DNA of 64,000 nucleotides from NCBI GenBank assembly GCA_041685625.1, contig JAWLFJ010000001.1, positions 41,097-105,096 on the forward strand, given 5' to 3'. The notes under the pieces were generated by a model. The model saw nothing but the letters and a program-made list of their open reading frames with translations. It was not told the origin of the DNA and ran no database searches. This document shows, one piece after another, positions 24,238 through 33,810 of this stretch (its first letter is position 1; each line of letters begins with the position of its first letter). This DNA is from Albimonas sp041685625. Its GTDB lineage: Bacteria; Pseudomonadota; Alphaproteobacteria; Rhodobacterales; Rhodobacteraceae. The position numbers and the translations under genes are program-made.

Positions 24238-25278
24238 TCAGCCTGCGCGCAGGCCGTCCATCAGGCCGCGGCCGAGGCGGCGCAGGCGGACCGGGTTCAG
24301 CATCACCGCGGCGGCATGGGCCATCAGCCGTGGCTCGGTCAACGCGCCGAACGCGCGGCGCGGGTCGAAGCGCCGGGCGCGGCGCGCCGCCAGGCCCGGC
24401 TCGGCCAGCGCGGCGAGCGCGTCCTCGGCCCAGCGGCGCGCGGCGGGCGAGGCGGGCGCCGGTTCGTCCCAGACCGCGGCGGCGAAGGCGGCGAAGGCGT
24501 CGAAGGCCGGGGCGAGGCCGGCGGCGTCGAAGCGCGCCCGGGCGGCGGCGGGGTCGGCGCCGGCGTCGCGCGTCAGCCTTCGCCAGTCGAGCGCCGCGCG
24601 CAGCGGAACGACGCGCGCGGCGTGCCCGCCGTCGGCGATCTGGGCGTGATGCACCAGATGCGCCAGCCGGTCCCCGGGCGTCGGCACGCGCAGCCCCGGC
24701 AGCGCTCCGGGCGCCGCCCGCGCCGCGAGGCCGTCGAGCGGCGCCGTCCGCCGCCAGCCGAGATCGACGTGCAGCTCCACGCTGAGGCCGGGTCCGGACG
24801 GGAGCAGTGCGGGGTAGTGATAATCGGTCGCGACATGCGCGGCGTGCTCGCCCGCGTAGCCCTCCGCGACGAGGGCGGCGACGGCCGCCTCGAGATCCGC
24901 GCGCGGCACCAGGAGGTCGAGATCCACCATCGGGCGCCACGGGGCCGGGCGGCCCTGCTCGGCGACGAAGGCGGCGCCCTTCAGCGCCACGGCCGACAGC
25001 CCGGCCGCCTCGAGCGCCCGGCCGATCGAAGCGAGCTGGGCCGCCGCGGCCTCGGCCGCGCGGGCGGCGGCGGCGCGCACCGGCGTCAGCGTCAGGCGCG
25101 CGGCCGCGGGCGGCAGGCGCGGCTCCAGCGCGGCCGCCACCGGCTCCCCCACGCCGAGGCGCATCGCGGTCCCGAGCGCGCCGAGCGTGTTCGCCGGCGG
25201 CGCGCCCGCCTCCGACGCGCCGGCGTCCCAGGCGCGCAGCAGGCGCATCACGTCCGTCAGGGCCTCGGTCTCCGCCAT
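24238..25278 (-). CDS. Nucleotidyltransferase family protein (NTP_transf_5-like)
   Basis: A 346-residue protein with the core LSAVALKGAAFVAEQ followed by WRPMVDLDLLVPRADLEAA, in which DLD is the metal-binding acidic pair of the nucleotidyltransferase fold. Downstream ELHVDLGWRR and DRLAHLVHHAQI are also typical. Members are often encoded in exopolysaccharide clusters but are uncharacterised. The start MAETEAL at 25278 was preferred over an Arg-rich extension to 25347. It is divergent from the Wzc-like kinase gene, fitting a role in the polysaccharide locus. Confidence 0.8.
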   Translation of the reverse strand: MAETEALTDVMRLLRAWDAGASEAGAPPANTLGALGTAMRLGVGEPVAAALEPRLPPAAARLTLTPVRAAAARAAEAAAAQLASIGRALEAAGLSAVALKGAAFVAEQGRPAPWRPMVDLDLLVPRADLEAAVAALVAEGYAGEHAAHVATDYHYPALLPSGPGLSVELHVDLGWRRTAPLDGLAARAAPGALPGLRVPTPGDRLAHLVHHAQIADGGHAARVVPLRAALDWRRLTRDAGADPAAARARFDAAGLAPAFDAFAAFAAAVWDEPAPASPAARRWAEDALAALAEPGLAARRARRFDPRRAFGALTEPRLMAHAAAVMLNPVRLRRLGRGLMDGLRAG

Positions 25279-25477
25279 CGCTCGCCTCGTCCGGGCCGCG
25301 GCGCGGCCGGGGCCGAATGGCCTCCCTTCGCCGCGCCGGGGACGCAACCGTCACTTTCCGCGTGCATACGCGCCTCGCCGGGGGCTATCTAGGCCTCGTG
25401 TGGGATGGTCGCGAGCGGCGGTCCGGCGTCGGGCGACGGCGGCCGGGACGGCGCGCGTAGCGGAACGAGGTTCGAGC

Positions 25478-27730
25478 GTGGACGACTTTCCGGGTGAACG
25501 GAGCCGGCGGCAGGACCTGCGGCGCGACCTGTCGGAGCCGTTTCGGTCCGACGCGCGGCCCGGCGCACCCGTCGGACAGGCGCGCGAGGAGGTCGATCTC
25601 GCCTCCCTCGTCTCGACGGTGTGGCGGCGGAAGTGGATCGTGGCGCTGTTCGGCGTCGGCTTCGGCCTGCTGGCGATGGCGGTGGTCTACGCGCTGACGC
25701 CGCGCTTCCAGGCCGACGCGGTGGTCATGCTCGACAGCGACGAGCAGCAGTTCATCGACCTCCAGAGCGTGGTCTCCGGCATCTCCACGGATTTCTTCAC
25801 GATCCTCGCGGAGACCGAGGTCCTGCGCTCGCGCAAGCTGGCGGGCCGGGTCGTCGACGAGCTGGACCTGGCCGCGGATCCCCGTTTCAACCCCGACCTC
25901 GTGCCGGAGGCGGAGCCGCCGCTGCCGATCGCGCTGGCGGTGCAGGCGGTCGAGCTGCTGAAGGACGCCGTGCGCGGCGCGGTGACCGAGCGAGAGGCGC
26001 CGGGGCGGGAGCTGCTGCCCGACGACTACTTCGTGCGTCAGCACGCCATCGACACGCTGCTGAAGATGCAGTCCGTCCAATCCGTCGACAACACCTACGT
26101 CTACCGCATCACGATCGAGACCGTGGATCCGGTCCTCTCCGCCCGCATCGCCAACACCTTCGCCGAAGTCTACATAACCGACCAGCTGGAGACCAAGTTC
26201 GAGGCGACCCAGGCCGCGACCAAGTGGCTGTCGGAGCGGGTGGCCGAGCTTAAGTCGGAGCTCGAGGCCTCCGAAGCGGCGATCGAGGACTACAACAGCC
26301 GCACCTCCCTCGTCTCCGAACAGGTTCTGGGCGCCATGAGCCGCCAGCTCAAGGAGCTGCGCGAGCGGCGCGTCGAACTGGCCGCCTCGACCGCCGAAGC
26401 AGGGGCGCGCGGCGAGCGCCTGCGCGCAGCCGTCGAGGCCGGCGACTACGACACTCTCGCGGCCGAGTCCGGCGTCGAGCGCATCGCGGAACTGCGCGAC
26501 GAGTTCGAGGCGCTCCGGGCCGCGGGGGTGGGCGAGCGGGCGGTCGCGACGGCGGAGGCGCGCCTCGTGGCGGCGGCCGACCGCCTCGCCGCGCGGCTCA
26601 TCTCGGAGGCCGAGCGCGCCGACCGGCAGATCACCGCCATCGACCGCTCCATCGCCGAACTCGGGGTGCAGCTCGAGGAGCAGGGCGCCGATCTGGTCGA
26701 GTTGCGTCAGCTTCAGCGCGAGGCGGAGGCGAACCGGCGCATCTACGAGCAGTTCCTGCGCCGGCTCAACGAGACCTCGGTGCAGCAGGGCGTGCAGCAG
26801 GCCGACGCGCGGATCCTCTCGCCGGCGACGGTGGACTTCACGCCGAGCTACCCGAAGAAGACGATCACCGTGCTCGCCATGGGCTTCTTCGGGGGGCTCG
26901 TGGGGATCGCAGTGGTGATCCTGCTCGACTGGCGCGACCGCACCTTCCGCTCCGCCGAGGATCTGGAGACGGCGACCGGCCTCTCCGTGCTCGGACAGAT
27001 CCCGGCCGCGCCGGTCCGCCGCCGGCGGGATCTGCTGTCCTACGCGCGGGATCGGGCGTCCTCCGCGTTGATGGAGGCGATCCGGAACCTGCGCACCGGC
27101 GTGCTGCTGGCCAACATCGACGCGACCCCGAAGATGGTGATGCTCACCTCGTCCTTGCCGAAGGAGGGCAAGACCACCTGCTCGCTCCTGCTCGCGCAGA
27201 ACGCGGCGGCGATGGGCAAGTCGGTGCTGCTGATCGAATGCGATCTGCGCCGGCGCACCTTCCGCAGCTATTTCGACATCGAGGGCGAGGCCGGGCTGAT
27301 CTCGATCCTGAGCGGCGACAGGACGCTGGACGAGGTGCTGCACCGCGATCGGGAGACCGGCCTGCACGTCGTGCCCGGCGAGGAGACCAAGGCGAACGCG
27401 GCGGACGTATTCTCCTCCCAGCGTTTCGCCGACTTCCTCGGCGAGATGCGCGAGCGCTTCGACTTCGTGGTGATCGACACGCCGCCGGTGCTCGCGGTGC
27501 CGGACGCCCGCGTCATCGCGCCGTTGGTGGATGCGGTGCTCTACTGCGTGCGCTGGAACTCGACGCATCGGGATCTGGTGCGCAACGGCATCGCCGCCTT
27601 CACCCAGATCAAGGTGCGGGTCACCGGCCTCGCGCTGACCCAGATCAACATGCGCAAGATGGCGCGCTACGGCTACGGCGGCTACGACAGCCGCTACTAT
27701 CGCTCGTCGAGCCGCTACTACGTGAACTGA
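25478..27730 (+). CDS. Polysaccharide co-polymerase / tyrosine autokinase (Wzc/ExoP type)
   Basis: Controls chain length and export of capsule or exopolysaccharide in the inner membrane. The 750-residue product has a cytoplasmic start, TM1 (IVALFGVGFGLLAMAVVYAL, near residue 52), and a periplasmic Wzz domain with long coiled coils (about 240-430). TM2 (ITVLAMGFFGGLVGIAVVIL) follows, with upstream PxxP-like PSYPKKT. The BY-kinase domain has Walker A SSLPKEGKTTCS, Walker A' LLIECDLRRRTF and DFVVIDTPPVLAVPDA. The tail is a Tyr cluster (YGYGGYDSRYY, SRYYVN) for autophosphorylation. The GTG start at 25478 follows GAGG; no ATG fits. Confidence 0.95.
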   Translation: MDDFPGERSRRQDLRRDLSEPFRSDARPGAPVGQAREEVDLASLVSTVWRRKWIVALFGVGFGLLAMAVVYALTPRFQADAVVMLDSDEQQFIDLQSVVSGISTDFFTILAETEVLRSRKLAGRVVDELDLAADPRFNPDLVPEAEPPLPIALAVQAVELLKDAVRGAVTEREAPGRELLPDDYFVRQHAIDTLLKMQSVQSVDNTYVYRITIETVDPVLSARIANTFAEVYITDQLETKFEATQAATKWLSERVAELKSELEASEAAIEDYNSRTSLVSEQVLGAMSRQLKELRERRVELAASTAEAGARGERLRAAVEAGDYDTLAAESGVERIAELRDEFEALRAAGVGERAVATAEARLVAAADRLAARLISEAERADRQITAIDRSIAELGVQLEEQGADLVELRQLQREAEANRRIYEQFLRRLNETSVQQGVQQADARILSPATVDFTPSYPKKTITVLAMGFFGGLVGIAVVILLDWRDRTFRSAEDLETATGLSVLGQIPAAPVRRRRDLLSYARDRASSALMEAIRNLRTGVLLANIDATPKMVMLTSSLPKEGKTTCSLLLAQNAAAMGKSVLLIECDLRRRTFRSYFDIEGEAGLISILSGDRTLDEVLHRDRETGLHVVPGEETKANAADVFSSQRFADFLGEMRERFDFVVIDTPPVLAVPDARVIAPLVDAVLYCVRWNSTHRDLVRNGIAAFTQIKVRVTGLALTQINMRKMARYGYGGYDSRYYRSSSRYYVN

Positions 27731-27738
27731 CGGCTTTC

Positions 27739-27772
27739 GCCCCGTGATCGCGATGCGTCGCGGTCACGGGGC
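27739..27772 (+). terminator. Terminator-like hairpin after the Wzc-like gene
   Basis: GCCCCGTGA (27739-27747) pairs with TCACGGGGC (27764-27772), and an inner CGCG/CGCG extends the stem. It sits between the convergent kinase and beta-helix genes. Confidence 0.6.
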
Positions 27773-27841
27773 CCGTTGCATCGGCCGTTCCGCCGCCGCC
27801 GGGGTCCGGGGAGCTTCGCGCCCCGAGCCCCGGCATGCGCC

Positions 27842-30178
27842 TCAGCCGGCGACCGCGCCCGCCGCGCGGAAGTCGGCCGGGCTCGCCGCGATCCGTCGCC
27901 AGTAGAGCGACCGGTCCGCGCCCGAGACCGGGTCCGCCGCCGCCCCGGCCGGGGCCGGCGCGACGGCGAGATAGACCGCGCCGTCCGATCCCGTGACCTG
28001 ATCCCAGAGCGCGTGCGCCACGCCCGGGTCCCACGGCCCGGAGGTCGCGGCGCCGCCCGTCACAGCGACGAAGCCGAGATGGCCCGCCGCCTCCGGCGCC
28101 GCCCAGTCCCCGCGCGAGCCTGCGGTCCAGAGCCCGTGCCGCGGCATCTCCCCCGCCGCCCAAGGCGTGGCCGCGCCGCCCGAGCGCCCGGCGCCCCGAT
28201 GCAGGATCGTGAGATTCAGCGTCGGCAGCGCCGCGCGGTCCGTCACGTCCAGATGCGGGATCCCGCTGACCAGATTGTCGATCAGCCGCACCGCCTGCAC
28301 GCCGTTGGCCGAGACGCTCTCGGTCATCGCGAAGACCGGGAAGCCCATCTCCTGGTTGCGCGCCACCACATGCGTCACCGAGGCCCACTGCCTGATCCGC
28401 ACCGCCGCGCTCGCAGGGTCGATCGAGGCGAGCGCCGAGGCGTCGATCACGTTGTCGCGCACCACGGCGTGCATCGCCTGCCGCTCCACCGCCACCAGCC
28501 GTCCGATCTCGATGGCGTGAAGCGGTCCGGACCCCGCCGCCGTGAAGCGCAGCCGGTTGCCGATCACCGCGCGCACGCCGCCGTTGCCGGCGTCGTTGTC
28601 GCAGTCGATCCGCACGTCGACGAAGGTGTTGCCGTCGAAGGTGCAGGTGCCGCCGTTCTGGATCTCCACAACCCCGAGGCCGAGCGAGACGTCCCGCACC
28701 TCGAAATGGTTGCCGACGAAGCGCACGTCCATGTCGCGGGCGTTCGAGGCGTTGTTCCACTTGGCGACGATCACCCGGCCCCAGGAATCGACCGCAAAGG
28801 CCGCGTCGTCGATCACCGCGACGTTGTTCGAGTAGATCGTGCGCTCGCAGACGAAATATGGCGTGTAGCAGCCGTTGCGACCGTCCCGCGCGACGTTGCC
28901 GTCGTAGACCGCGTCGGCGTCGCCCTCGCCGTGGATGCAGATGTCGCCGCAGCGCTCCACCACGTTGCCGCTGACGATCACGTCCCGGCCTTGCGAGCCC
29001 CAGATGCCGCCGAGCCGGATGTCGGCGACGCGGTTTGCCGAGATGCGCAGCCGCCGCGCGAGCCGGCGAGAGCCGACGCCGCCGTCGCGGCCCGGATTGG
29101 AATCCCCGCCCCACCACAGGATGCCGCTGCGGTGGCTGGAGACGCGGTTGCGCTCCACCACCGCGCCGTCGACCCAGTTGAGCCGGATGCCGGCGGAAAG
29201 GTCGGGCCGCGGAGTCGCGCCGTAGTTCTCCGGCCCGCCGTCGACGTGGTTGTCGCTGATCACGAGATCGACGCAGAGGTCCTCCGGTGCGATCGCCGCG
29301 ACGTCGGGCTGCGAGGGGCTCCAGGCCGCGCCGGTCAGACCTGCCGAATCCGACGGCAGCGAGGTGTAGATCAGATGCCCGTCCTCGACCCGGTTGCGCG
29401 TGACCCGCAACCGCACCGCCCGCCGCGCCCGCACCAGCGCCGAGCGGGAGGCGAGGAACGCGGCCGTCCAGCCGGAGACCTCCACGTCGCGCACCGTCGC
29501 CAGCCCGTCGCCGACCTCGAACGCCTCCGAGTCGGCGGCAAGCACCTCGATCCGGGCGCCGCGCCCCTCGAGGCGCAGGCCGTCGTGCAGCAACGGCACC
29601 GGCGCCGTGAGGCGATAGGTCTCGGACGGGGCGCCGACCAGGGCGGCCCCGAGGCGCCCCGCCGCGTCCGCCGCCGCGGCGAAGGCCGCGGTGTCGTCCG
29701 TCGCCCCGTCCGCCGCCGCCCCGAACATGCGCGGCGAGAGCGTCTCGCCCGCGATGCGCCACCAGGTCCCGTCCGCGGTCCTGAGCTTGCCGGCGTGATC
29801 GGGCTCCGCGGCCGCCCGCACGAAGAGGGCGCCGCCGCCGTCGCCCGCCGCCTCCCGGCCCAGCACGCGGATCGCCGCGACCCCGGGCGCCGGCGAGAGC
29901 GCCTCGGCCGCCGGCCGGTCCGGCGCCTCGGGCACGACCGCGCCCGCCTCGACCAGGGCCTTCAGGTCCGCCGGCGTCAGCGCCCGGGGCGTGCCGGCCC
30001 CCTCCGGACCGCGGCCGAGCACCCGGTCGCCCGGCAGATCGGCCATCGCCTCGAGCGTGACGGCGCCCGGGCGCAACTCGTGCGCGCCGACGCTGCCGCG
30101 CCCCAGCGTGCCGGACGAGCCGTCGGCGAGCGCCCGCGTGGCGGAGGCCGCGGGCAGGATGGCGAGAAGACGGAGCAT
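27842..30178 (-). CDS. Exported right-handed parallel beta-helix protein (pectate-lyase-like), EPS locus
   Basis: A 778-residue protein. The N-terminus (MLRLLAILPAASATRALADG) resembles a short signal. Residues about 130-220 contain the lyase-superfamily entry motif SPRMFGAAADGATDDTAAFA. A long series of beta-helix turns follows with Asn ladders (VTRNRVEDG, ISDNHVDGG, VERNRVSSH, ISANRVADI, VSGNVVERCG, VGNHFEVRD, FDGNTFVD). The C-terminus has a WDQVTGSDGAVYLAVAPAP segment resembling tail-fibre carbohydrate-binding ends. Such proteins in exopolysaccharide loci are usually polysaccharide lyases, epimerases or depolymerases; the activity here is not deducible. Confidence 0.8.
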   Translation of the reverse strand: MLRLLAILPAASATRALADGSSGTLGRGSVGAHELRPGAVTLEAMADLPGDRVLGRGPEGAGTPRALTPADLKALVEAGAVVPEAPDRPAAEALSPAPGVAAIRVLGREAAGDGGGALFVRAAAEPDHAGKLRTADGTWWRIAGETLSPRMFGAAADGATDDTAAFAAAADAAGRLGAALVGAPSETYRLTAPVPLLHDGLRLEGRGARIEVLAADSEAFEVGDGLATVRDVEVSGWTAAFLASRSALVRARRAVRLRVTRNRVEDGHLIYTSLPSDSAGLTGAAWSPSQPDVAAIAPEDLCVDLVISDNHVDGGPENYGATPRPDLSAGIRLNWVDGAVVERNRVSSHRSGILWWGGDSNPGRDGGVGSRRLARRLRISANRVADIRLGGIWGSQGRDVIVSGNVVERCGDICIHGEGDADAVYDGNVARDGRNGCYTPYFVCERTIYSNNVAVIDDAAFAVDSWGRVIVAKWNNASNARDMDVRFVGNHFEVRDVSLGLGVVEIQNGGTCTFDGNTFVDVRIDCDNDAGNGGVRAVIGNRLRFTAAGSGPLHAIEIGRLVAVERQAMHAVVRDNVIDASALASIDPASAAVRIRQWASVTHVVARNQEMGFPVFAMTESVSANGVQAVRLIDNLVSGIPHLDVTDRAALPTLNLTILHRGAGRSGGAATPWAAGEMPRHGLWTAGSRGDWAAPEAAGHLGFVAVTGGAATSGPWDPGVAHALWDQVTGSDGAVYLAVAPAPAGAAADPVSGADRSLYWRRIAASPADFRAAGAVAG

Positions 30179-30486
30179 GTCGGACCTCGTCGGATGCGCG
30201 GCGGGTCCGGCCTCCGCCGGTACGCGGGAAGCGGCGCCGCGGGCGCGACGGGTCCGAACCTCGCCGGGGTGCTCGGAAACGTCGCCCGTCCGACCGGCGC
30301 GCGGCGCGCCGGACGGGCTTCGGGCGTGGGGGCCTATAGCGCGACGGCGTTGCAGAAGCCTTAACAGCCGCCGCAGCGTCTGCACCCGGAGCCTCATGCG
30401 CGCGTCCGGGGTTTGCCGCGCGCCCGCGCTCCGGCTATGCGTGCGGCGCGGCGCGGCGTTCGCGTCGGTTCCGGGGAGGCGTCGGG
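30179..30486. other. Divergent promoter region in EPS locus
   Basis: About 310 bases between the divergent beta-helix and Wzy-like genes. I see no gene and no convincing operator. GGGGAGG lies before the Wzy-like ATG. Confidence 0.45.
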
Positions 30487-31791
30487 ATGAGCCGCCATGC
30501 CGTTTTCGATCCGCCTTTCGCGAGCCCCTCGGCCGCCGGCGCGGCGCCCCGCCTCGGGCTCGACACGCTGGCGGCCTGGCTGTTCACGCTGACCGTGGTG
30601 ATGCTGCCCAAGATGGGCGTCTCCATCGGCGGTCTGCCGATCAACGTCTCGGTCGTGGTCGGCGAGGGGCTGGCGCTGGTCGGCTGGACGCTGGCGCTGA
30701 CGCATATGCGGTCCTTGCGCGAGGGGCTGGGGCTGACGCTTCTGGCCTCGGCCACCCTCGTCTGGTTCGGCAACGTCGTCTACTATCTCTCCGCCTATTC
30801 CGTCGGGGGGCGGGATCTGGCGAAGATGGTGTTCTACTACTTCTCCGTCCTCGGCCTCGGCGTCGCCTATCTCGTCATGCACCGACCCCGCTTCGCGGAG
30901 GCGGCGCTGCGCGGCATCGACGTCGGCTTCCGCTTCCTGCTGGTCTACGCGCTGCTGCAGATCCTGCTCGGCGCCGAGACCGTGGCGATCCGCAACGTCA
31001 CCGCGATCTACGACGAGACCTTCGACGAGGTTCTGAACCGCCACAACGTGATCCACGCGCTCGACGCCTACAAGATCATGGGAACCTACAACAACGGCAA
31101 CATCTTCTCGATCTGCCTGCTGCTGCTGGCCCCCTTCGCGATCGAACGCTGCCGGAGCATGGCGACGCGGGTGCTCTTCCTCGTCTTCCTCAACCTCGTC
31201 ATCGTCTACTCGGCGAGCCTCTCGGCCTATCTGGGCGTCTTCGTCGTCGATGCGCTGTTCTTCGTCTTCTTCCTGCGCCGCAGCCCGGTCGCCGCCGTGC
31301 TCGCGCCGGTGGCGCTCGCCGCGGCGGTCTACGTCTACTTCATCGGCTTCTGCCAAGGCCTGACCTGCTCCGCCTGGCGTCTGATCGAGGTCCGCTTCCT
31401 CGACCGCCGCCTCGCGGAGAACGTCCGGTTCCAGAAGATCGACGACTGGCTCGAGAGCCTCGGGGAGGCGCCGGCGCGGCTGTTCGCCGGCGACATGTAC
31501 GGGCTCGATCAGTACATCTTCGAGGTGATGCCGCTGGCCTTCGCCCAATATTTCGGCGTCTTGGTCTTCATCGCCTTCACGGCGTTCTACTTCAGCCTCC
31601 TGAGGCCGTTCCGCGTGCGCTTCCACAAGGCCGGCCTCTACGCCTACCTCCTCGCCAGCCTCGGCGACGGCGTGTTCTGGACCACCCCGACGCCCTATCT
31701 GCTCGGCCTCGCCCTCGGCGCCTCCGCCTGGCTCGACCGGCGCGAGGACGGCCTCGCCCCGCCCGGATCCGAACGCCCGGCCGCGGCCTGA
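30487..31791 (+). CDS. Polytopic membrane protein, probable exopolysaccharide polymerase (Wzy/O-antigen ligase-like)
   Basis: A 434-residue integral membrane protein with about ten hydrophobic segments (e.g. LAAWLFTLTVVMLP, FLLVYALLQILLGA, LFLVFLNLVIVYSASLSAYL, LAPVALAAAVYVYFIGF). A large periplasmic loop (about residues 290-345) contains FLDRRLAENVRFQKIDDWLE and LGEAPARLFAGDMYGLDQY. This layout and its place between Wzc, GT and Wzx genes fit a Wzy-type polymerase. Sequence motifs of these proteins are weak, so the call rests mainly on topology and context. Confidence 0.7.
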   Translation: MSRHAVFDPPFASPSAAGAAPRLGLDTLAAWLFTLTVVMLPKMGVSIGGLPINVSVVVGEGLALVGWTLALTHMRSLREGLGLTLLASATLVWFGNVVYYLSAYSVGGRDLAKMVFYYFSVLGLGVAYLVMHRPRFAEAALRGIDVGFRFLLVYALLQILLGAETVAIRNVTAIYDETFDEVLNRHNVIHALDAYKIMGTYNNGNIFSICLLLLAPFAIERCRSMATRVLFLVFLNLVIVYSASLSAYLGVFVVDALFFVFFLRRSPVAAVLAPVALAAAVYVYFIGFCQGLTCSAWRLIEVRFLDRRLAENVRFQKIDDWLESLGEAPARLFAGDMYGLDQYIFEVMPLAFAQYFGVLVFIAFTAFYFSLLRPFRVRFHKAGLYAYLLASLGDGVFWTTPTPYLLGLALGASAWLDRREDGLAPPGSERPAAA

Positions 31792-31895
31792 CCCGCGCAC
31801 GTTGCGGCGCGGCGTCGACGCGCGCTATGAGATCCGCGGCGCGGCGTCGTCGTCGCCGACAGGGCGAGGCGGGACGACCGCAAGAGGGCGTGCGC

Positions 31896-32975
31896 GTGAC
31901 TGGACGGGTTCTCCACATCGTTCCCGACAACGAGCTCGGCGGCGGCAACGCCAACGTCGCGCGGCTGCTGCGAACGCTGGACCACGACGGCCGGGCGCTG
32001 CTGCCCCGCAACGCCGTCGCCTCGGTGCGGGAGCTGTTCGCGCCGCTGCCGCACGTCTTCGGCGACTACGACGGCCGCGGCTCGGTCGTGGCCATGGCCC
32101 GCGCGATCGCCCGGGCGGTCGCGCCGGGCGACGTGATCCACGCCCACGGCACCCGCGCCGCGATCGCCGGGATGCTCGCGAAGTGGCTTCGGCGCGACGT
32201 GCGGCTGATCTACACCGTGCGCGGCTTCCACGGCCTCGCCCAGCCCGGACCGCTCGGCCTCCGCCGGCGCATGGACGACCTGCTGGCGCGCAACGTCGAC
32301 GCGATGGTGTTCCTCTCGCACGCCGACAAGACCTGGGCCGAGGAGAGCGGCATCCGCTACCGCTGCCCCGCGCAGGTGATCCACAACGGCATCGACCTGA
32401 CGCCGCCGCCGCCCGAGGCCGAGCGGGACCTCGACGTGCTCTTCGTCGGCCGCATGGTCTATCAGAAGAACCCGCAGGACATGGTGGAGACGCTCGCCCG
32501 CCTGCCGCGCGACCTCGCCGTCGCGGTGATCGGCGACGGCGATCTCTCCGAGGAGGTCGACCGCCGGCTCGCGGCCGCCGGCCTCTCCCATGTCGACCGC
32601 CGGCGGGAGGCCTCGCACGCCGAGACGCTGTCGCTGATCGCGCGCGCCCGGATCCTCGTGATGACCTCGCGCTGGGAAGGGCTGCCGACGGTCTCGCTCG
32701 AGGCGACGCTCAGCCGCTGCCTGGTCTGCGCCTACGAGATCCCGCCGCTGGTGGAGATCCTCGACGCCGCCGCGCCCCACTGCCTGACCCCGCACTCGCC
32801 GGAGGCGCTGGCCGAGACAGTCCGCGCCCGCCTCGCCGACGAGCCCGGCCGCCGGGCGCTGGTGGAGCGGGCGCATCGGCGCGCCCTCGCGCTCTACACG
32901 CCGAAGCCGACCGCCGAGGCCTACGGCGCGCTCTACCGCTCGCTCGACCTCCGCGCCGGCGGCGTCCTCGCCTGA
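31896..32975 (+). CDS. Glycosyltransferase family 4
   Basis: A 359-residue GT-B glycosyltransferase. The N-terminal domain starts RVLHIVPDNELGGGNANVARL, with IHAHGTRAAIAGMLA. The C-terminal domain starts DLDVLFVGRMVYQKNPQDMV and carries the EX7E motif in SRWEGLPTVSLEATLS. It likely adds a sugar to the lipid-linked exopolysaccharide repeat. GTG at 31896 is favoured over GTG at 31890 because AAGAGGG then lies at a proper spacing. It follows the Wzy-like gene by about 100 bp. Confidence 0.88.
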   Translation: MTGRVLHIVPDNELGGGNANVARLLRTLDHDGRALLPRNAVASVRELFAPLPHVFGDYDGRGSVVAMARAIARAVAPGDVIHAHGTRAAIAGMLAKWLRRDVRLIYTVRGFHGLAQPGPLGLRRRMDDLLARNVDAMVFLSHADKTWAEESGIRYRCPAQVIHNGIDLTPPPPEAERDLDVLFVGRMVYQKNPQDMVETLARLPRDLAVAVIGDGDLSEEVDRRLAAAGLSHVDRRREASHAETLSLIARARILVMTSRWEGLPTVSLEATLSRCLVCAYEIPPLVEILDAAAPHCLTPHSPEALAETVRARLADEPGRRALVERAHRRALALYTPKPTAEAYGALYRSLDLRAGGVLA

Positions 32976-32982
32976 GACTTGC

Positions 32983-33810
32983 TCAGAGCGTCGGCTCGCG
33001 CACCAGCAGGACGTCGTAGTGCCCGGCCTCGCGCCCGAAGCGATGGCGCATCTCGAACCCCTCCGCCGCGAGGCCGCCGAGCAGCGCCTCGGCGTCGATC
33101 CAGCGCTCGTCGATCTCCACGAACAGGCTCGACACGCGCGGCCAGAAGCCGGTGCGGCGCAGCTGCGCGATCACCGTCGGCTCGACGCCCTCGACGTCGA
33201 TCTTGACCTCGATCCGCAGGCTCTCCGGCAGGGTCAGCCGCGCCTCCAGCGCCTCGGCGTCCACCGCCTCGACGCTCAGCGTCTCCATCGCGCCGCGCCC
33301 CTCGACCCCGCCGCGAAGACTGCCGCCGCCGGTGTGCCCGGCGTCCACCTCGAAGCGCAGCGTGCCGGTGCGGTCCGCGATGGCGACCGGATGCACCTCC
33401 CCCCGGTCCAGCCCGTTGCGCTCGAAGCTCGCGCGCAGCCGCTCGCAGAGCGCCGGGTTCGGCTCGAAGGCGTGGACCGCTTGCACCGCCGGATTGGCGC
33501 CGGCGATGAGGCCGTAGAGCCCCTGATTGGCCCCGATGTCGAGGAACACGCAGGGCTCGCGCCGGGCCGCGATCCAGTCGGCATAGACGTAGCCGTAGAA
33601 GCCCGTCGCGCTGAAGCGGAAGGTCATGTCGTCCCAGGCCGTGCGCAGCCACGGCCCGTAGAAGGACCGGGTGAAGCCGTCCGCGTCGAACAGCCCCGCC
33701 CGCCCGATCGCCCGATAGGTCCGGTTGCAGGATCCTCGGAGCAGCCAGGGCAGCCGCTGCGTCAGCCGGTTCATCGCGTTCAGCCGTCTCGACACCGCCG
33801 TCGCGTTCAT
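32983..33810 (-). CDS. FkbM family methyltransferase
   Basis: A 275-residue SAM-dependent methyltransferase. Motif I is FLDIGANQGLYGLIAG. Other FkbM features are VHAFEPNPALCERLRA, IADRTGTLRFEV, a GGGSL loop, and IEVKIDVEGVEPTVIAQL. It probably O-methylates a sugar of the exopolysaccharide. Its ATG overlaps the stop of the flippase gene by 4 bp (ATGA) with AAGGAG upstream, indicating co-expression. Confidence 0.9.
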   Translation of the reverse strand: MNATAVSRRLNAMNRLTQRLPWLLRGSCNRTYRAIGRAGLFDADGFTRSFYGPWLRTAWDDMTFRFSATGFYGYVYADWIAARREPCVFLDIGANQGLYGLIAGANPAVQAVHAFEPNPALCERLRASFERNGLDRGEVHPVAIADRTGTLRFEVDAGHTGGGSLRGGVEGRGAMETLSVEAVDAEALEARLTLPESLRIEVKIDVEGVEPTVIAQLRRTGFWPRVSSLFVEIDERWIDAEALLGGLAAEGFEMRHRFGREAGHYDVLLVREPTL